6,498 bases of DNA from Sphingobacterium sp. (lineage in GTDB: Bacteria > Bacteroidota > Bacteroidia > Sphingobacteriales > Sphingobacteriaceae): contig JASLCA010000072.1 of assembly GCA_030146225.1 (NCBI GenBank), forward strand, positions 1 to 6,498. Direction: 5' to 3'. The translations under genes were made by a program, and so were the position numbers. Below, one piece after another: positions 1 through 6,448 of the stretch (position 1 is the first letter of the stretch; the number at the start of each line of letters is the position of its first letter). The notes beneath the pieces were generated by a model, which saw nothing but the letters and a program-made list of their open reading frames with translations, searched no databases and had not been told where the DNA came from.

Positions 1-1
1 A

Positions 2-1204
2 CCAATCGAGAAACGCGATGCTATTGCTGCTGTATGTGAGGAGATCCTAGCGGGTAAGCTGGATGATCAATTCCCATTGGTAATTTGGCAGACTGGCTCT
101 GGAACACAATCCAATATGAATGTTAACGAGGTGGTTGCAAACCGCGCTCAGGTTATTGCTGGTGGCAAAATCGGAGAAGGTGAGCCTGTGTTAAAAGCAA
201 ATGATGATGTGAATAAATCACAATCATCGAATGACACCTTTCCTACCGGCATGCACATTGCAGCCTTTAAGGCAGTTGTTGAAACAACAATTCCAGGGGT
301 TGAAAAGCTTCGGGATACATTAAAGCGTAAATCTGATGAGTTTATGCAGGTTGTGAAGATTGGTCGTACCCACCTGATGGATGCTACCCCTTTGACCTTA
401 GGTCAGGAGCTTTCAGGCTATGTTGCACAATTGAACTATGGCATTAAAGCTTTGAAAAACACCCTTGCTCACCTTGCTGAAGTAGCTTTAGGCGGTACCG
501 CAGTAGGAACTGGGCTAAATACGCCAAAAGGATATGATGTGACTGTAGCTAAATACATTGCTGAGTTCACAGGTCTTCCATTTGTAACCGCAGAAAACAA
601 GTTTGAAGCCTTAGCAGCACATGACGCTATTGTGGAGACACATGGCGCCTTAAAGCAATTAGCTGTCGCTTTAAACAAGATAGCGAATGATATTCGTATG
701 ATGGCTTCGGGTCCACGTTCTGGAATTGGAGAAATTATTATCCCAGAGAATGAACCAGGCTCTTCTATTATGCCCGGCAAGGTTAACCCAACCCAATGTG
801 AGGCTTTAACGATGGTTGCTGCCCAGGTTATGGGGAATGATGTGGCAATCACTATTGGAGGTACACAGGGTCATTATGAGCTAAATGTATTTAAGCCTTT
901 AATGGCAGCTAACTTCTTGCAATCCGCACGTTTGATTGGAGATGCCTGTATTTCCTTTGAGGAGCATTGTGCTATAGGCATTGAGCCAAACTATCCGCGT
1001 ATTAAAGAATTGGTAGACAACTCCTTAATGCTTGTAACGGCATTAAACACCAAAATCGGCTATTATAAGGCAGCAGAGATTGCACAGACAGCACATAAAA
1101 ACAATACTACGCTAAAAGAGACAGCAATAGCTTTAGGCTATGTCACCGCGGAGCAGTTTGACGAATGGGTAAAACCTGAAGAAATGGTTGGCGACTTAAA
1201 ATAA
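2..1204 (+). CDS. fumC: Class II fumarate hydratase (fumarase C), 5'-truncated by the window edge
   Basis: This enzyme reversibly hydrates fumarate to L-malate in the TCA cycle and is normally a cytosolic homotetramer without a metal cofactor. The open frame runs in from the window edge (first whole codon at 2), giving 400 visible residues. Against roughly 465 in E. coli FumC, about 65 N-terminal residues are missing. Numbering visible residues from 1, I see the substrate-binding TGSGTQSN (31-38), SSND (75-78), GRTHLMDATP with the catalytic-site His at residue 124 (bases 371-373), and the superfamily signature GSSIMPGKVN (253-262, bases 758-787) with the mobile catalytic Ser loop. The signature and the GRTH context distinguish it from aspartase and argininosuccinate lyase; TGSGTQSNMN and QGHYELNVFKP favour fumarase. 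One oddity is that the secondary 'B site' His and Arg of E. coli (H129, R126) are Lys and Pro here. The next gene starts 4 bases after the stop, so they are probably co-transcribed. Assignment is very secure. Confidence 0.97.
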   Translation, partial: PIEKRDAIAAVCEEILAGKLDDQFPLVIWQTGSGTQSNMNVNEVVANRAQVIAGGKIGEGEPVLKANDDVNKSQSSNDTFPTGMHIAAFKAVVETTIPGVEKLRDTLKRKSDEFMQVVKIGRTHLMDATPLTLGQELSGYVAQLNYGIKALKNTLAHLAEVALGGTAVGTGLNTPKGYDVTVAKYIAEFTGLPFVTAENKFEALAAHDAIVETHGALKQLAVALNKIANDIRMMASGPRSGIGEIIIPENEPGSSIMPGKVNPTQCEALTMVAAQVMGNDVAITIGGTQGHYELNVFKPLMAANFLQSARLIGDACISFEEHCAIGIEPNYPRIKELVDNSLMLVTALNTKIGYYKAAEIAQTAHKNNTTLKETAIALGYVTAEQFDEWVKPEEMVGDLK

Positions 1205-1208
1205 CCAA

Positions 1209-1742
1209 GTGATTATTATTTCAAAAGAAAACATATTAAAAAAAGCATACCTGATGTTCGCATTGGGCATGCTTTTTTCATCCAGCAGCTGCGTACGTGA
1301 ATCTACGATGCAGACCGAGGGTGCAGATTACCTGCAAGGCGTTTGGGTGCAGGATAGTATCCCAGCGCAGTCCGAGATGATGGACTATAGCTTACATGAG
1401 TTTAGGTTTACCTGCGACTCCATGTATACCACAATGCGTGTACACGCATCTATGCAGCGCATTCCCGATAGTTGCTACAAGGATGGGAATTGGATGGAAT
1501 ATGCTAAGGGCGTATACGTCATGCGTGGAGATAGTCTTATTGGGGAGGGCATCTATACCAAGCCCAATGGCAAATACAAGGCTTCAGGCTGTTACAAGAT
1601 TGGCACCTACCTTCCTCGCTACCGCGTAGCCTATCACAGCAAGGATTCCCTGGTTTTGGAGAGTAGATTTGACCAAAGGCCAATTATTCTTCGAAAAACA
1701 CAGGAAATTGACTGCGTACCAAAGAAACGTTGGGAGGGGTAA
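1209..1742 (+). CDS. Putative lipoprotein of unknown function, fumC-linked family
   Basis: A 177-residue protein whose function I do not know. The N-terminus has Lys residues (6, 11, 12), a hydrophobic stretch (14-23) and a lipobox-like SSSSC with the Cys at residue 28 (bases 1290-1292), so a mature lipoprotein of about 150 residues is predicted. The GTG at 1209 is chosen because an in-frame stop at 1197-1199 limits upstream extension and the first in-frame ATG (1254) would remove the basic part of the signal peptide. The mature part contains YLQGVWVQDS, a YSLHEFRFTCDS segment and a WMEYAKGVY segment, plus four further Cys. From memory, this resembles small Sphingobacteriaceae proteins that sit beside fumC and are sometimes labelled 'fumarate hydratase' by neighbourhood; nothing here resembles a fumarase. 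It lies 4 bases after fumC and is probably in the same transcript. Its last 25 or so codons fall in a direct repeat (1666-1814 versus 1819-1975). Confidence 0.85.
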   Translation: MIIISKENILKKAYLMFALGMLFSSSSCVRESTMQTEGADYLQGVWVQDSIPAQSEMMDYSLHEFRFTCDSMYTTMRVHASMQRIPDSCYKDGNWMEYAKGVYVMRGDSLIGEGIYTKPNGKYKASGCYKIGTYLPRYRVAYHSKDSLVLESRFDQRPIILRKTQEIDCVPKKRWEG

Positions 1743-1814
1743 TTCCCTTTCTTTTCTTTGAAGATATATAAGCCTTGGTGCCTGCTCACACGAGCAAGAT
1801 CGGCCTTGTAATAA
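1666..1814 (+). repeat. Direct repeat copy 1, spanning the lipoprotein 3' end and an orphan dipeptidase 3' end
   Basis: This segment is homologous, in the same orientation, to 1819-1975. It begins with a 16-base exact match (GATTTGACCAAAGGCC at 1666-1681 and 1819-1834). After an 8-base length difference, 1689-1772 aligns without gaps to 1850-1933 at 71 of 84 positions by hand count, and weaker similarity continues to about 1814 (for example GCCTTG and AATA in both). Copy 1 holds the functional end of the lipoprotein gene and, on the minus strand, a non-functional copy of the dipeptidase C-terminus. Neither end shows inverted repeats or a transposase, so it is not an insertion sequence. Confidence 0.85.
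1742..1813 (-). pseudogene. Orphan fragment of the M19 dipeptidase C-terminus
   Basis: Read on the minus strand, these 24 codons begin YYKADLARV and end IFKEKKGN. They align without a gap to the last 24 residues of the intact dipeptidase (YSKADVAKI to ILKENEGN, bases 1903-1974), with 11 identities and several conservative changes (V to L, K to R, I to V). The stop codon that should follow (TAA at 1900-1902 in the intact gene) is TAC here, so the frame runs on into the complement of the lipoprotein gene. There is no start codon context or upstream domain. It is a leftover from duplication of the gene junction, not a gene. Confidence 0.75.
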
Positions 1815-1818
1815 TGTC

Positions 1819-1903
1819 GATTTGACCAAAGGCCCATAACATCCTTAGCCTTCGCAAAACACAGGAAACTGACGGCATATCAAAGAAAGGTTGGGAGGCT
1901 TAA
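1819..1903 (+). pseudogene. Orphan, frameshifted fragment of the lipoprotein C-terminus
   Basis: The first codons repeat FDQRP of the intact lipoprotein gene. An 8-base insertion then shifts the frame, and from 1852 the original frame resumes as RKTQETDGISKKGWEA followed by TAA (1901-1903), against RKTQEIDCVPKKRWEG in the intact gene (stop 1740-1742). Most differences change the amino acid, including the Cys, which fits unselected drift. There is no start codon or signal sequence. It overlaps the dipeptidase stop codon and forms the left half of repeat copy 2. Confidence 0.75.
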
Positions 1904-1975
1904 TTCCCTTCATTTTCTTTTAAGATACGTAAGAAGTTTTGTCCCATAATCTTAGCAACGTCTGCCTTGGAATAC
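1819..1975 (+). repeat. Direct repeat copy 2, spanning an orphan lipoprotein 3' end and the dipeptidase 3' end
   Basis: This is the partner of copy 1 (1666-1814); the offset is 153 bases before, and 161 bases after, an 8-base insertion lying within 1835-1849. Copy 2 contains a broken copy of the lipoprotein's last codons and the functional end of the dipeptidase gene (minus strand, stop at 1900-1902). In this copy the two stop codons overlap (TAA at 1901-1903 on the plus strand, TAA at 1902-1900 on the minus strand), which probably shows how the two convergent genes originally met. The copies adjoin almost directly (1814 to 1819), so this is a tandem duplication. Confidence 0.85.
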
Positions 1976-3075
1976 CCCCTTTTTAACAAGGCCGCTGTTA
2001 AAACAGGAAACTTGGAGACATCCTCCAATTGCTGTGGAGCAGACTCTATCCCATCATAGTCAGAGCCTATTGCGACATGGTCAATACCCACCTTTTTCAC
2101 AAGGTAGTCAATATGCTCCAAGAGCTTTTCCAATGGAGCATCTGCCTGTCGCTTCAGCTTTAATGGCAATTTTTCATATTTACGGGTAGCCGAAAGCTTA
2201 TTATTCGCCTTAGCACCAAAATGCTGCTTATACAGCTGCTGCACCCGATCATTAAACTTTGGATCCAAGAAGCCTGAATAGAAGTTTACGCCGATTACGC
2301 CACCATTCTTCTTTAAGGCTTCCAACTGCTTGTCCTTCAGATTCCGATAATGCGGCATCAAGGCATAGGCATTGCTATGGGAAACCAATATTGGCTTGCT
2401 CGTAATCGCTAGGACATCATAGAAGGTTTGCTCCCCTCCATGCGAAAGGTCTACCATCATGCCAAGCGCATTCATCTTACGAATAATGGCTTCACCCGCC
2501 TTTGTTAGTCCCTTAGATGCATTAGCAGCAGCCTTTACCTCCATTGCAGCGGCCGTAGCCCAGGGCAGGTTGTAATTCCAAGTTAGGGTTAAGTAGCGCG
2601 CCCCCCGCTTGTACAGGGCTTCCAGATTTTCTGTTGAGCTCTCAATCATATTCCCGCCTTCAACCCCAATAATTGCGACCATCTTTCCCTGCTGAAGAAG
2701 ATCCTCGATCTGGGCACTATTTTTAGCCAGTCCAATAAGGCTAGCATTCTTTTCCAGCATCCGCTCTAGGGCATCAATTTGCGCATTTGCATGCTTAAAA
2801 GCCTTTCCTTTTCCAAATTTCTTGTCGTCGGACCAGACGGCGAATACCTGCACGTCCACTCCCCCTTCTAGCAGCCTCGGCAGATCTGTATGTCCGCTTT
2901 TAAGTCGCTGCCCAATATCTTTGCCTGGGAGAATAGACTCGTAGATAACATCATTATGCCCATCTACCACAATCAAACTCTTATGAAAGGCTGCCTGCTC
3001 CTTGTCTTGTGCTTGTCCACTAAGGGCCGTTAAGCAGATCGCTGTGCTTAAACTGAGGATTCTATTTACGTTCAT
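1900..3075 (-). CDS. Secreted membrane-dipeptidase family metallopeptidase (M19)
   Basis: Peptidases of this family use a two-zinc centre in an amidohydrolase-type TIM barrel to split dipeptides, often accepting a D-residue at the C-terminal position. The chosen start (ATG 3075-3073) gives 391 residues with a compact signal peptide: NVNR, then hydrophobic ILSLSTAICLTAL, with probable cleavage after SGQA (residue 22). In-frame ATGs at 3087 and 3117 are alternatives and would extend it by 4 or 14 residues further into the upstream gene. Zinc ligands match human DPEP1: H40 and D42 in DGHND, E139 in GVEGG, H212 in VDLSHGG and H233 in SHSNA; D339 in IGSDYDG fits the conserved active-site Asp. The DPEP1 residue recalled as catalytic His152 appears to be W166 (LTLTWNYN), as I recall for many bacterial members. 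The gene overlaps the serine hydrolase gene by 14 bases, implying translational coupling and a shared extracytoplasmic substrate pool. Its C-terminal coding region lies in repeat copy 2. Confidence 0.93.
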   Translation of the reverse strand: MNVNRILSLSTAICLTALSGQAQDKEQAAFHKSLIVVDGHNDVIYESILPGKDIGQRLKSGHTDLPRLLEGGVDVQVFAVWSDDKKFGKGKAFKHANAQIDALERMLEKNASLIGLAKNSAQIEDLLQQGKMVAIIGVEGGNMIESSTENLEALYKRGARYLTLTWNYNLPWATAAAMEVKAAANASKGLTKAGEAIIRKMNALGMMVDLSHGGEQTFYDVLAITSKPILVSHSNAYALMPHYRNLKDKQLEALKKNGGVIGVNFYSGFLDPKFNDRVQQLYKQHFGAKANNKLSATRKYEKLPLKLKRQADAPLEKLLEHIDYLVKKVGIDHVAIGSDYDGIESAPQQLEDVSKFPVLTAALLKRGYSKADVAKIMGQNFLRILKENEGN

Positions 3076-4795
3076 TAATTGCTTCATAAATAATGTCTTG
3101 GATACGACTGCGTACATTTAGTTCCAATAACTTGCTGGAAACTTGTGGATGTACACGATTCGATAAAAATATATAAACTAATTGATTCTTGGGGTCGATC
3201 CAGATACAGGTCCCAGTATAGCCAGTATGCCCATAAACCGAACTATTTGCTAATTTCGAAGGATATTCCTTTGCAAGATCTGGATCGGCTCGATCAAAGC
3301 CTAAGCCCCTGCGACTTGTTTTAGATTGCTTGCTTGTAAACTGATCTACTGTCTCTGCCTTAAAGTATCGCTCCCCACCATAAGTCCCTCTATTAAGGAG
3401 CAGTTGGCCATAGATCGCTAAATCATTGGCTGTAGAGAATAAGCCTGCATGGCCTGCCACTCCGCCCGCCATAGCTGCACCCTGATCATGCACATAGCCT
3501 ACCAATAGCGTCTTACGAAAGGAGCTGTCATCTTCTGTAGGCACAATCTTCTCCTTTGGAAAGCGCGTCCGAGGGTTATAACCAGCAGTCTTCATCCCAA
3601 TAGGCTTGTACAAGATCTGCTGTATATAGTCTTCCATCGGTATAGCGGTCTCATGCTCGGCCACCTCTTTCATCACATACATACTAATATCACTATACAC
3701 GTAATTGCCAACTGGCTTTACGGAGGAGCTCAGCATTGTTGGCCACATGACATCCCGGTAGTAATTATTCCGCAGGTAGGAGCTGTCTGCAAGCTGCACC
3801 TGATGCGTCGCATCTTCATAGCGTTGTACATCCCCTTGTTCTAGTTCTTTGTAAAAAGGAATATAAGGGGTGAAGCCTGCTTCATGTAGCAATACGCTGC
3901 GCAGGCTGATACCTGCCTTGTTGCTAGCTTTAGCCTGCCATAGATAATCTGCCATTGTCTTATCGATATCAATCACATTTGTCTCTGCTAAATGCATCAC
4001 TACTGGGGTAGTCCCTGCAATCTTGCTAATGGATGCCAGATCAAAGATGTCGCTTGTACGGGTTGGAGTCCTGCGGTCATAGGTATGCGTGCCATATGCC
4101 TTATTGAAAATAACATTGCCATCCTTAAGGGCCATAACAACCATCCCTGGAGTAGCTCTTTCTGCAATAGCTTCGGCAGCAACCTTGTCAATTCTTTGCT
4201 CCATCTTATTTAGATTTAGCCCTTGCGCTGCTGCATTATGGTATTGTATTCGGCTTTGCACAGTTTTTATCTTGCCTTCAGTAATGGCTTGGCCTCCAAA
4301 GATAGACATCGCTGCTTGCCTTTGTTCTAAATCAGAGTCACTTGGACTTGTCAAGGACACTACGCGACTAGCTGGCAAAAGATTAAACCATATGCTCGCA
4401 GCAGACTTATCCAAAAATTTTTGCAACACGACATCCTTCTTATTAACCAAAGATTGATTGACCATAAGCATTAGGTCTGAGCGCAACTCCTGCGCGGTTC
4501 CTGCCACAATAATGGTGTTAAAATACTTGGTATGCTCATCATACTGGTTAAAATCAAAGCTAGTTACCTCTGCGTACTCCTGCAAAGTTTCTATAAAGGC
4601 CTTGTATTTACTGGGAGAAGTGGTAACCACAGCTATCTTTAGCTTATCCAACCGCTTAAATGGAATGGTCCCTTTAGGATTGGTCTCTAACATGGTTTTA
4701 TTAACAAGGGCTTCTTGCTGTTGTGCCTGTAGCTGCTGGCTGCCAAAGAGCCCTCCTACAAGCAATATTTGCCAATATATTGCTTTATAATTCAT
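3062..4795 (-). CDS. Secreted class C beta-lactamase-type serine hydrolase with a GH3-like N-terminal remnant
   Basis: This 577-residue protein starts with a signal peptide (hydrophobic ILLVGGLFG at 10-18, likely cleavage after LQA at residue 24, then a Gln-rich stretch). Residues about 200-577 form a penicillin-binding/class C beta-lactamase-type domain: SxxK is S255-I-S-K258, the YxN-type motif is Y367-S-D, and the KTG-type motif is H523-T-G, with the typical GGVAGHAGLFST segment at 444-455. Such enzymes act as DD-peptidases, D-aminopeptidases or esterases; the substrate cannot be told from sequence. Residues about 28-190 resemble the second alpha/beta domain of GH3 beta-N-acetylhexosaminidases (KGTIPFKRLDKLKIAVV, then AAMSIFGGQAITEGKI). 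In Bacteroidota, GH3 enzymes fused to this serine hydrolase reach about 1000 residues; here the catalytic GH3 barrel is absent and the signal peptide joins domain 2 directly. The start at 4795 gives the signal peptide directly. It is the first gene of an operon with the dipeptidase. Confidence 0.92.
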   Translation of the reverse strand: MNYKAIYWQILLVGGLFGSQQLQAQQQEALVNKTMLETNPKGTIPFKRLDKLKIAVVTTSPSKYKAFIETLQEYAEVTSFDFNQYDEHTKYFNTIIVAGTAQELRSDLMLMVNQSLVNKKDVVLQKFLDKSAASIWFNLLPASRVVSLTSPSDSDLEQRQAAMSIFGGQAITEGKIKTVQSRIQYHNAAAQGLNLNKMEQRIDKVAAEAIAERATPGMVVMALKDGNVIFNKAYGTHTYDRRTPTRTSDIFDLASISKIAGTTPVVMHLAETNVIDIDKTMADYLWQAKASNKAGISLRSVLLHEAGFTPYIPFYKELEQGDVQRYEDATHQVQLADSSYLRNNYYRDVMWPTMLSSSVKPVGNYVYSDISMYVMKEVAEHETAIPMEDYIQQILYKPIGMKTAGYNPRTRFPKEKIVPTEDDSSFRKTLLVGYVHDQGAAMAGGVAGHAGLFSTANDLAIYGQLLLNRGTYGGERYFKAETVDQFTSKQSKTSRRGLGFDRADPDLAKEYPSKLANSSVYGHTGYTGTCIWIDPKNQLVYIFLSNRVHPQVSSKLLELNVRSRIQDIIYEAINERK

Positions 4796-4947
4796 AATTT
4801 AATGTAGCTTTCTTAAGTAAATGTAAAGATAAAACGCAAGAATACGCAGTCTACAGCGGTAACAAATTCAAAACAAGGTCCTAAGCGTTGCTAGAATTGT
4901 TTTTGACTTTTGGCTTTTTAGTTTTAACTTCAAAGGATATTTAAACT
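4796..4947. promoter_or_regulatory. Divergent intergenic region, probable promoters for the serine hydrolase and xseA
   Basis: This 152-base AT-rich gap separates two divergent gene starts, so promoters in both directions are expected. Bacteroidota promoters carry TAnnTTTG near -7 and TTG near -33. The best plus-strand match is GACTTTTG at 4905-4912 (7 of 8), about 36 bases before xseA; a TTG at 4888-4890 is rather too close for a standard -33. On the minus strand TATCTTTA, near 4824-4831, matches 7 of 8 and lies about 30 bases before the serine hydrolase start. Neither site has a well-spaced TTG, so exact positions are uncertain. I see no riboswitch or clear operator. Confidence 0.35.
4932..4937 (+). 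promoter_or_regulatory. Possible ribosome binding site for xseA
   Basis: AAAGGA lies 10 bases before the ATG at 4948. This is a fair purine-rich match at a slightly long spacing, and it supports that ATG as the start. Most other starts in the window lack such a site, as expected for Bacteroidota. Confidence 0.4.
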
Positions 4948-6219
4948 ATGCCTGAACAGATCCAAAATAGAACTATTTTCTCCTTGTTGGAGGTCTCTCG
5001 TAGCATTCAGAAAACCATTGCTGATCGCTACAGAAGTCTATATTGGATTAAAGCAGAGATGAACAAGCTGAACCATTATACCCACTCTGGGCATTGCTAT
5101 CCTGAGCTGGTCGAAAAGAAGGATGGAAAGATTGTGGCCGAGGTACGTTCAATCCTGTGGAAAACGGATTATCAGCGCATAAACCAACAATTTTTAAATC
5201 TCTTAAATGAACCTTTACGAGAAGGTATAACAATCCTATTTCAGGCTGGAATATCCTATGACCCTATGTATGGCTTCAGCCTTAAGATTGTAGACATAGA
5301 CCCGACATTTGTACTTGGGGAGTTGGAAAAAGAAAAGATTAACAGCTTAAAGAAGCTAAATGAAGAGGGCGTCTTTAATGCCAACAAGCAGCTTCCCTTT
5401 CCACTGCTCCCTAAGCGGCTCGCAATTATTTCGGTGGAGACAAGCAAAGGGCTCTCAGACTTCTTCAAGATAATTAACAACAACCCTTGGGGCTACCGCT
5501 TTGAAACAACCCTTTTCCCGGCCTTACTACAAGGGGACAAGTCCATTCCTTCAATTATTAAGCAGCTGGCTGTTATCGCAGAAAAAACAGAAGCATTTGA
5601 TGCTGCTGCCATTATCCGTGGGGGCGGCGGCGAGGTGGGCTTATCATCCTTTAACAATTACCTGCTTGCCAAAGCTATCGCGATCTTTCCTATTCCAGTT
5701 CTTACAGGCATAGGCCACTCCACCAACGAGACTGTCAGTGAGATGGTGGCCTACAAGAATGCCATTACGCCCAGTGAGCTGGCAGACTTTCTAATTCAGA
5801 AGTTCCACAATTTTGCAATCCCTGTGGATGATGCCTTAAAGCGGATTATCCAAGCCAGTCAAAACATCTTTTCGAATGAGCAGCAGCAATTAAAGCAGCA
5901 TAGTCAACAGATTTCTTGGTCTGCAAAGTCCTTTCTACTGGCACATAGGAATCGGGTAGAGGGACTCCAAAAAGACCTAGAGTTGAGCAGCAGGCAGTTG
6001 TTAAAAGAGCGGCAAGCAGCCTTAGAAAGTAGCCTTCGCTTAATTAATATGGCGAATCCAAAGCAACTGCTAAAAAGAGGCTTTAGTATTACGCGTCTTG
6101 CAGGCAGGGCCCTTACCAACTTGGAGGAGCTGCCGCTAGGTGCGCAAATAGAGACCGAGCTTTATGAGGGGACAATACAGAGTACTATAATTTCAAAATC
6201 AACTAAAAATGACGGATAA
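4948..6219 (+). CDS. xseA: Exodeoxyribonuclease VII large subunit
   Basis: XseA is the catalytic subunit of exonuclease VII, which degrades single-stranded DNA from both ends into oligonucleotides and works in mismatch repair and in removing single-stranded damage, in complex with XseB. The protein has 423 residues, slightly shorter than the roughly 456 in E. coli. Domains in order are an N-terminal OB-fold (about 8-120, with LYWIKAEMNKL), the catalytic core (about 130-290) and a Gln/Lys/Glu-rich helical coiled-coil segment (about 295-365) that should bind XseB, ending in the conserved PKQLLKRGFSIT (371-382). Conserved core residues are D171 (LSDFF), R224 in IRGGGG and H257 in GIGHSTNETV. E. 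coli Asp241 corresponds to N260 here. The start has an AAAGGA site upstream, and the first residues lead straight into the OB-fold. The stop overlaps xseB by 11 bases, so the two are co-transcribed. Confidence 0.96.
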   Translation: MPEQIQNRTIFSLLEVSRSIQKTIADRYRSLYWIKAEMNKLNHYTHSGHCYPELVEKKDGKIVAEVRSILWKTDYQRINQQFLNLLNEPLREGITILFQAGISYDPMYGFSLKIVDIDPTFVLGELEKEKINSLKKLNEEGVFNANKQLPFPLLPKRLAIISVETSKGLSDFFKIINNNPWGYRFETTLFPALLQGDKSIPSIIKQLAVIAEKTEAFDAAAIIRGGGGEVGLSSFNNYLLAKAIAIFPIPVLTGIGHSTNETVSEMVAYKNAITPSELADFLIQKFHNFAIPVDDALKRIIQASQNIFSNEQQQLKQHSQQISWSAKSFLLAHRNRVEGLQKDLELSSRQLLKERQAALESSLRLINMANPKQLLKRGFSITRLAGRALTNLEELPLGAQIETELYEGTIQSTIISKSTKNDG

Positions 6220-6442
6220 ATTAACCTATACAGAAGCCTTCCAAGAGTTGCAGCTGATCGTTTCACAAATTGAAACAGGAGAGGCTAATGTGGATGAATT
6301 AAGTGCGAAAATTCGGCGCGCCTCGGAGCTAATCACGATCTGTAAAGCAAAGATTGCTGACTCGGAAGAGGAGGTTGAAAACCTATTGGCCAAGCTTGCT
6401 GCACAGGACCATACGGATCAAGCTCAATCCAAGGAAGATTAG
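6209..6442 (+). CDS. xseB: Exodeoxyribonuclease VII small subunit
   Basis: XseB is the short helical partner of XseA; several copies bind each XseA coiled coil and are needed for active exonuclease VII. The protein has 77 residues, close to the family's usual 70-85. The family pattern is visible: YTEAFQELQLIVSQIETGE (first helix and turn, 7-25), then a second helix, VDELSAKIRRASELITICKA (28-47), and SEEEVENLLAKL (52-63), followed by a polar, acidic tail. The ATG at 6209 overlaps the xseA stop by 11 bases, which implies translational coupling. No separate ribosome binding site is evident. The identity is secure from both sequence and position. Confidence 0.93.
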   Translation: MTDKLTYTEAFQELQLIVSQIETGEANVDELSAKIRRASELITICKAKIADSEEEVENLLAKLAAQDHTDQAQSKED

Positions 6443-6448
6443 GACTCG

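Noticed and set aside
469..852. 127-codon open frame on the minus strand inside fumC
   Set aside because: It lies wholly opposite the most conserved part of fumC, has no domain resemblance, and is explained by codon bias of the real gene.
1783..1796. Hairpin TGCTC-ACAC-GAGCA in the convergent gap, considered as a bidirectional terminator
   Set aside because: The stem is only 5 bp with no T-tract on either strand, and the region is explained as decayed dipeptidase coding sequence.
1634..1837. Minus-strand open frames across the lipoprotein end and the convergent gap
   Set aside because: The only meaningful part is the 24-codon dipeptidase tail (1742-1813), reported as a pseudogene fragment. 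The rest is the complement of the lipoprotein gene and its duplicate.
1743..1899. Possible small mobile element or CRISPR-like repeat from the two similar blocks
   Set aside because: There are only two copies, without inverted ends, spacers or a transposase, and both blocks match the neighbouring gene ends.
3992..4790. Several plus-strand open frames opposite the serine hydrolase, including two end to end (4089-4457 and 4458-4790)
   Set aside because: They are antisense shadows of a well-supported gene. Their Cys- and Ser-rich translations have no recognisable motif or start context, and their adjacency is chance.
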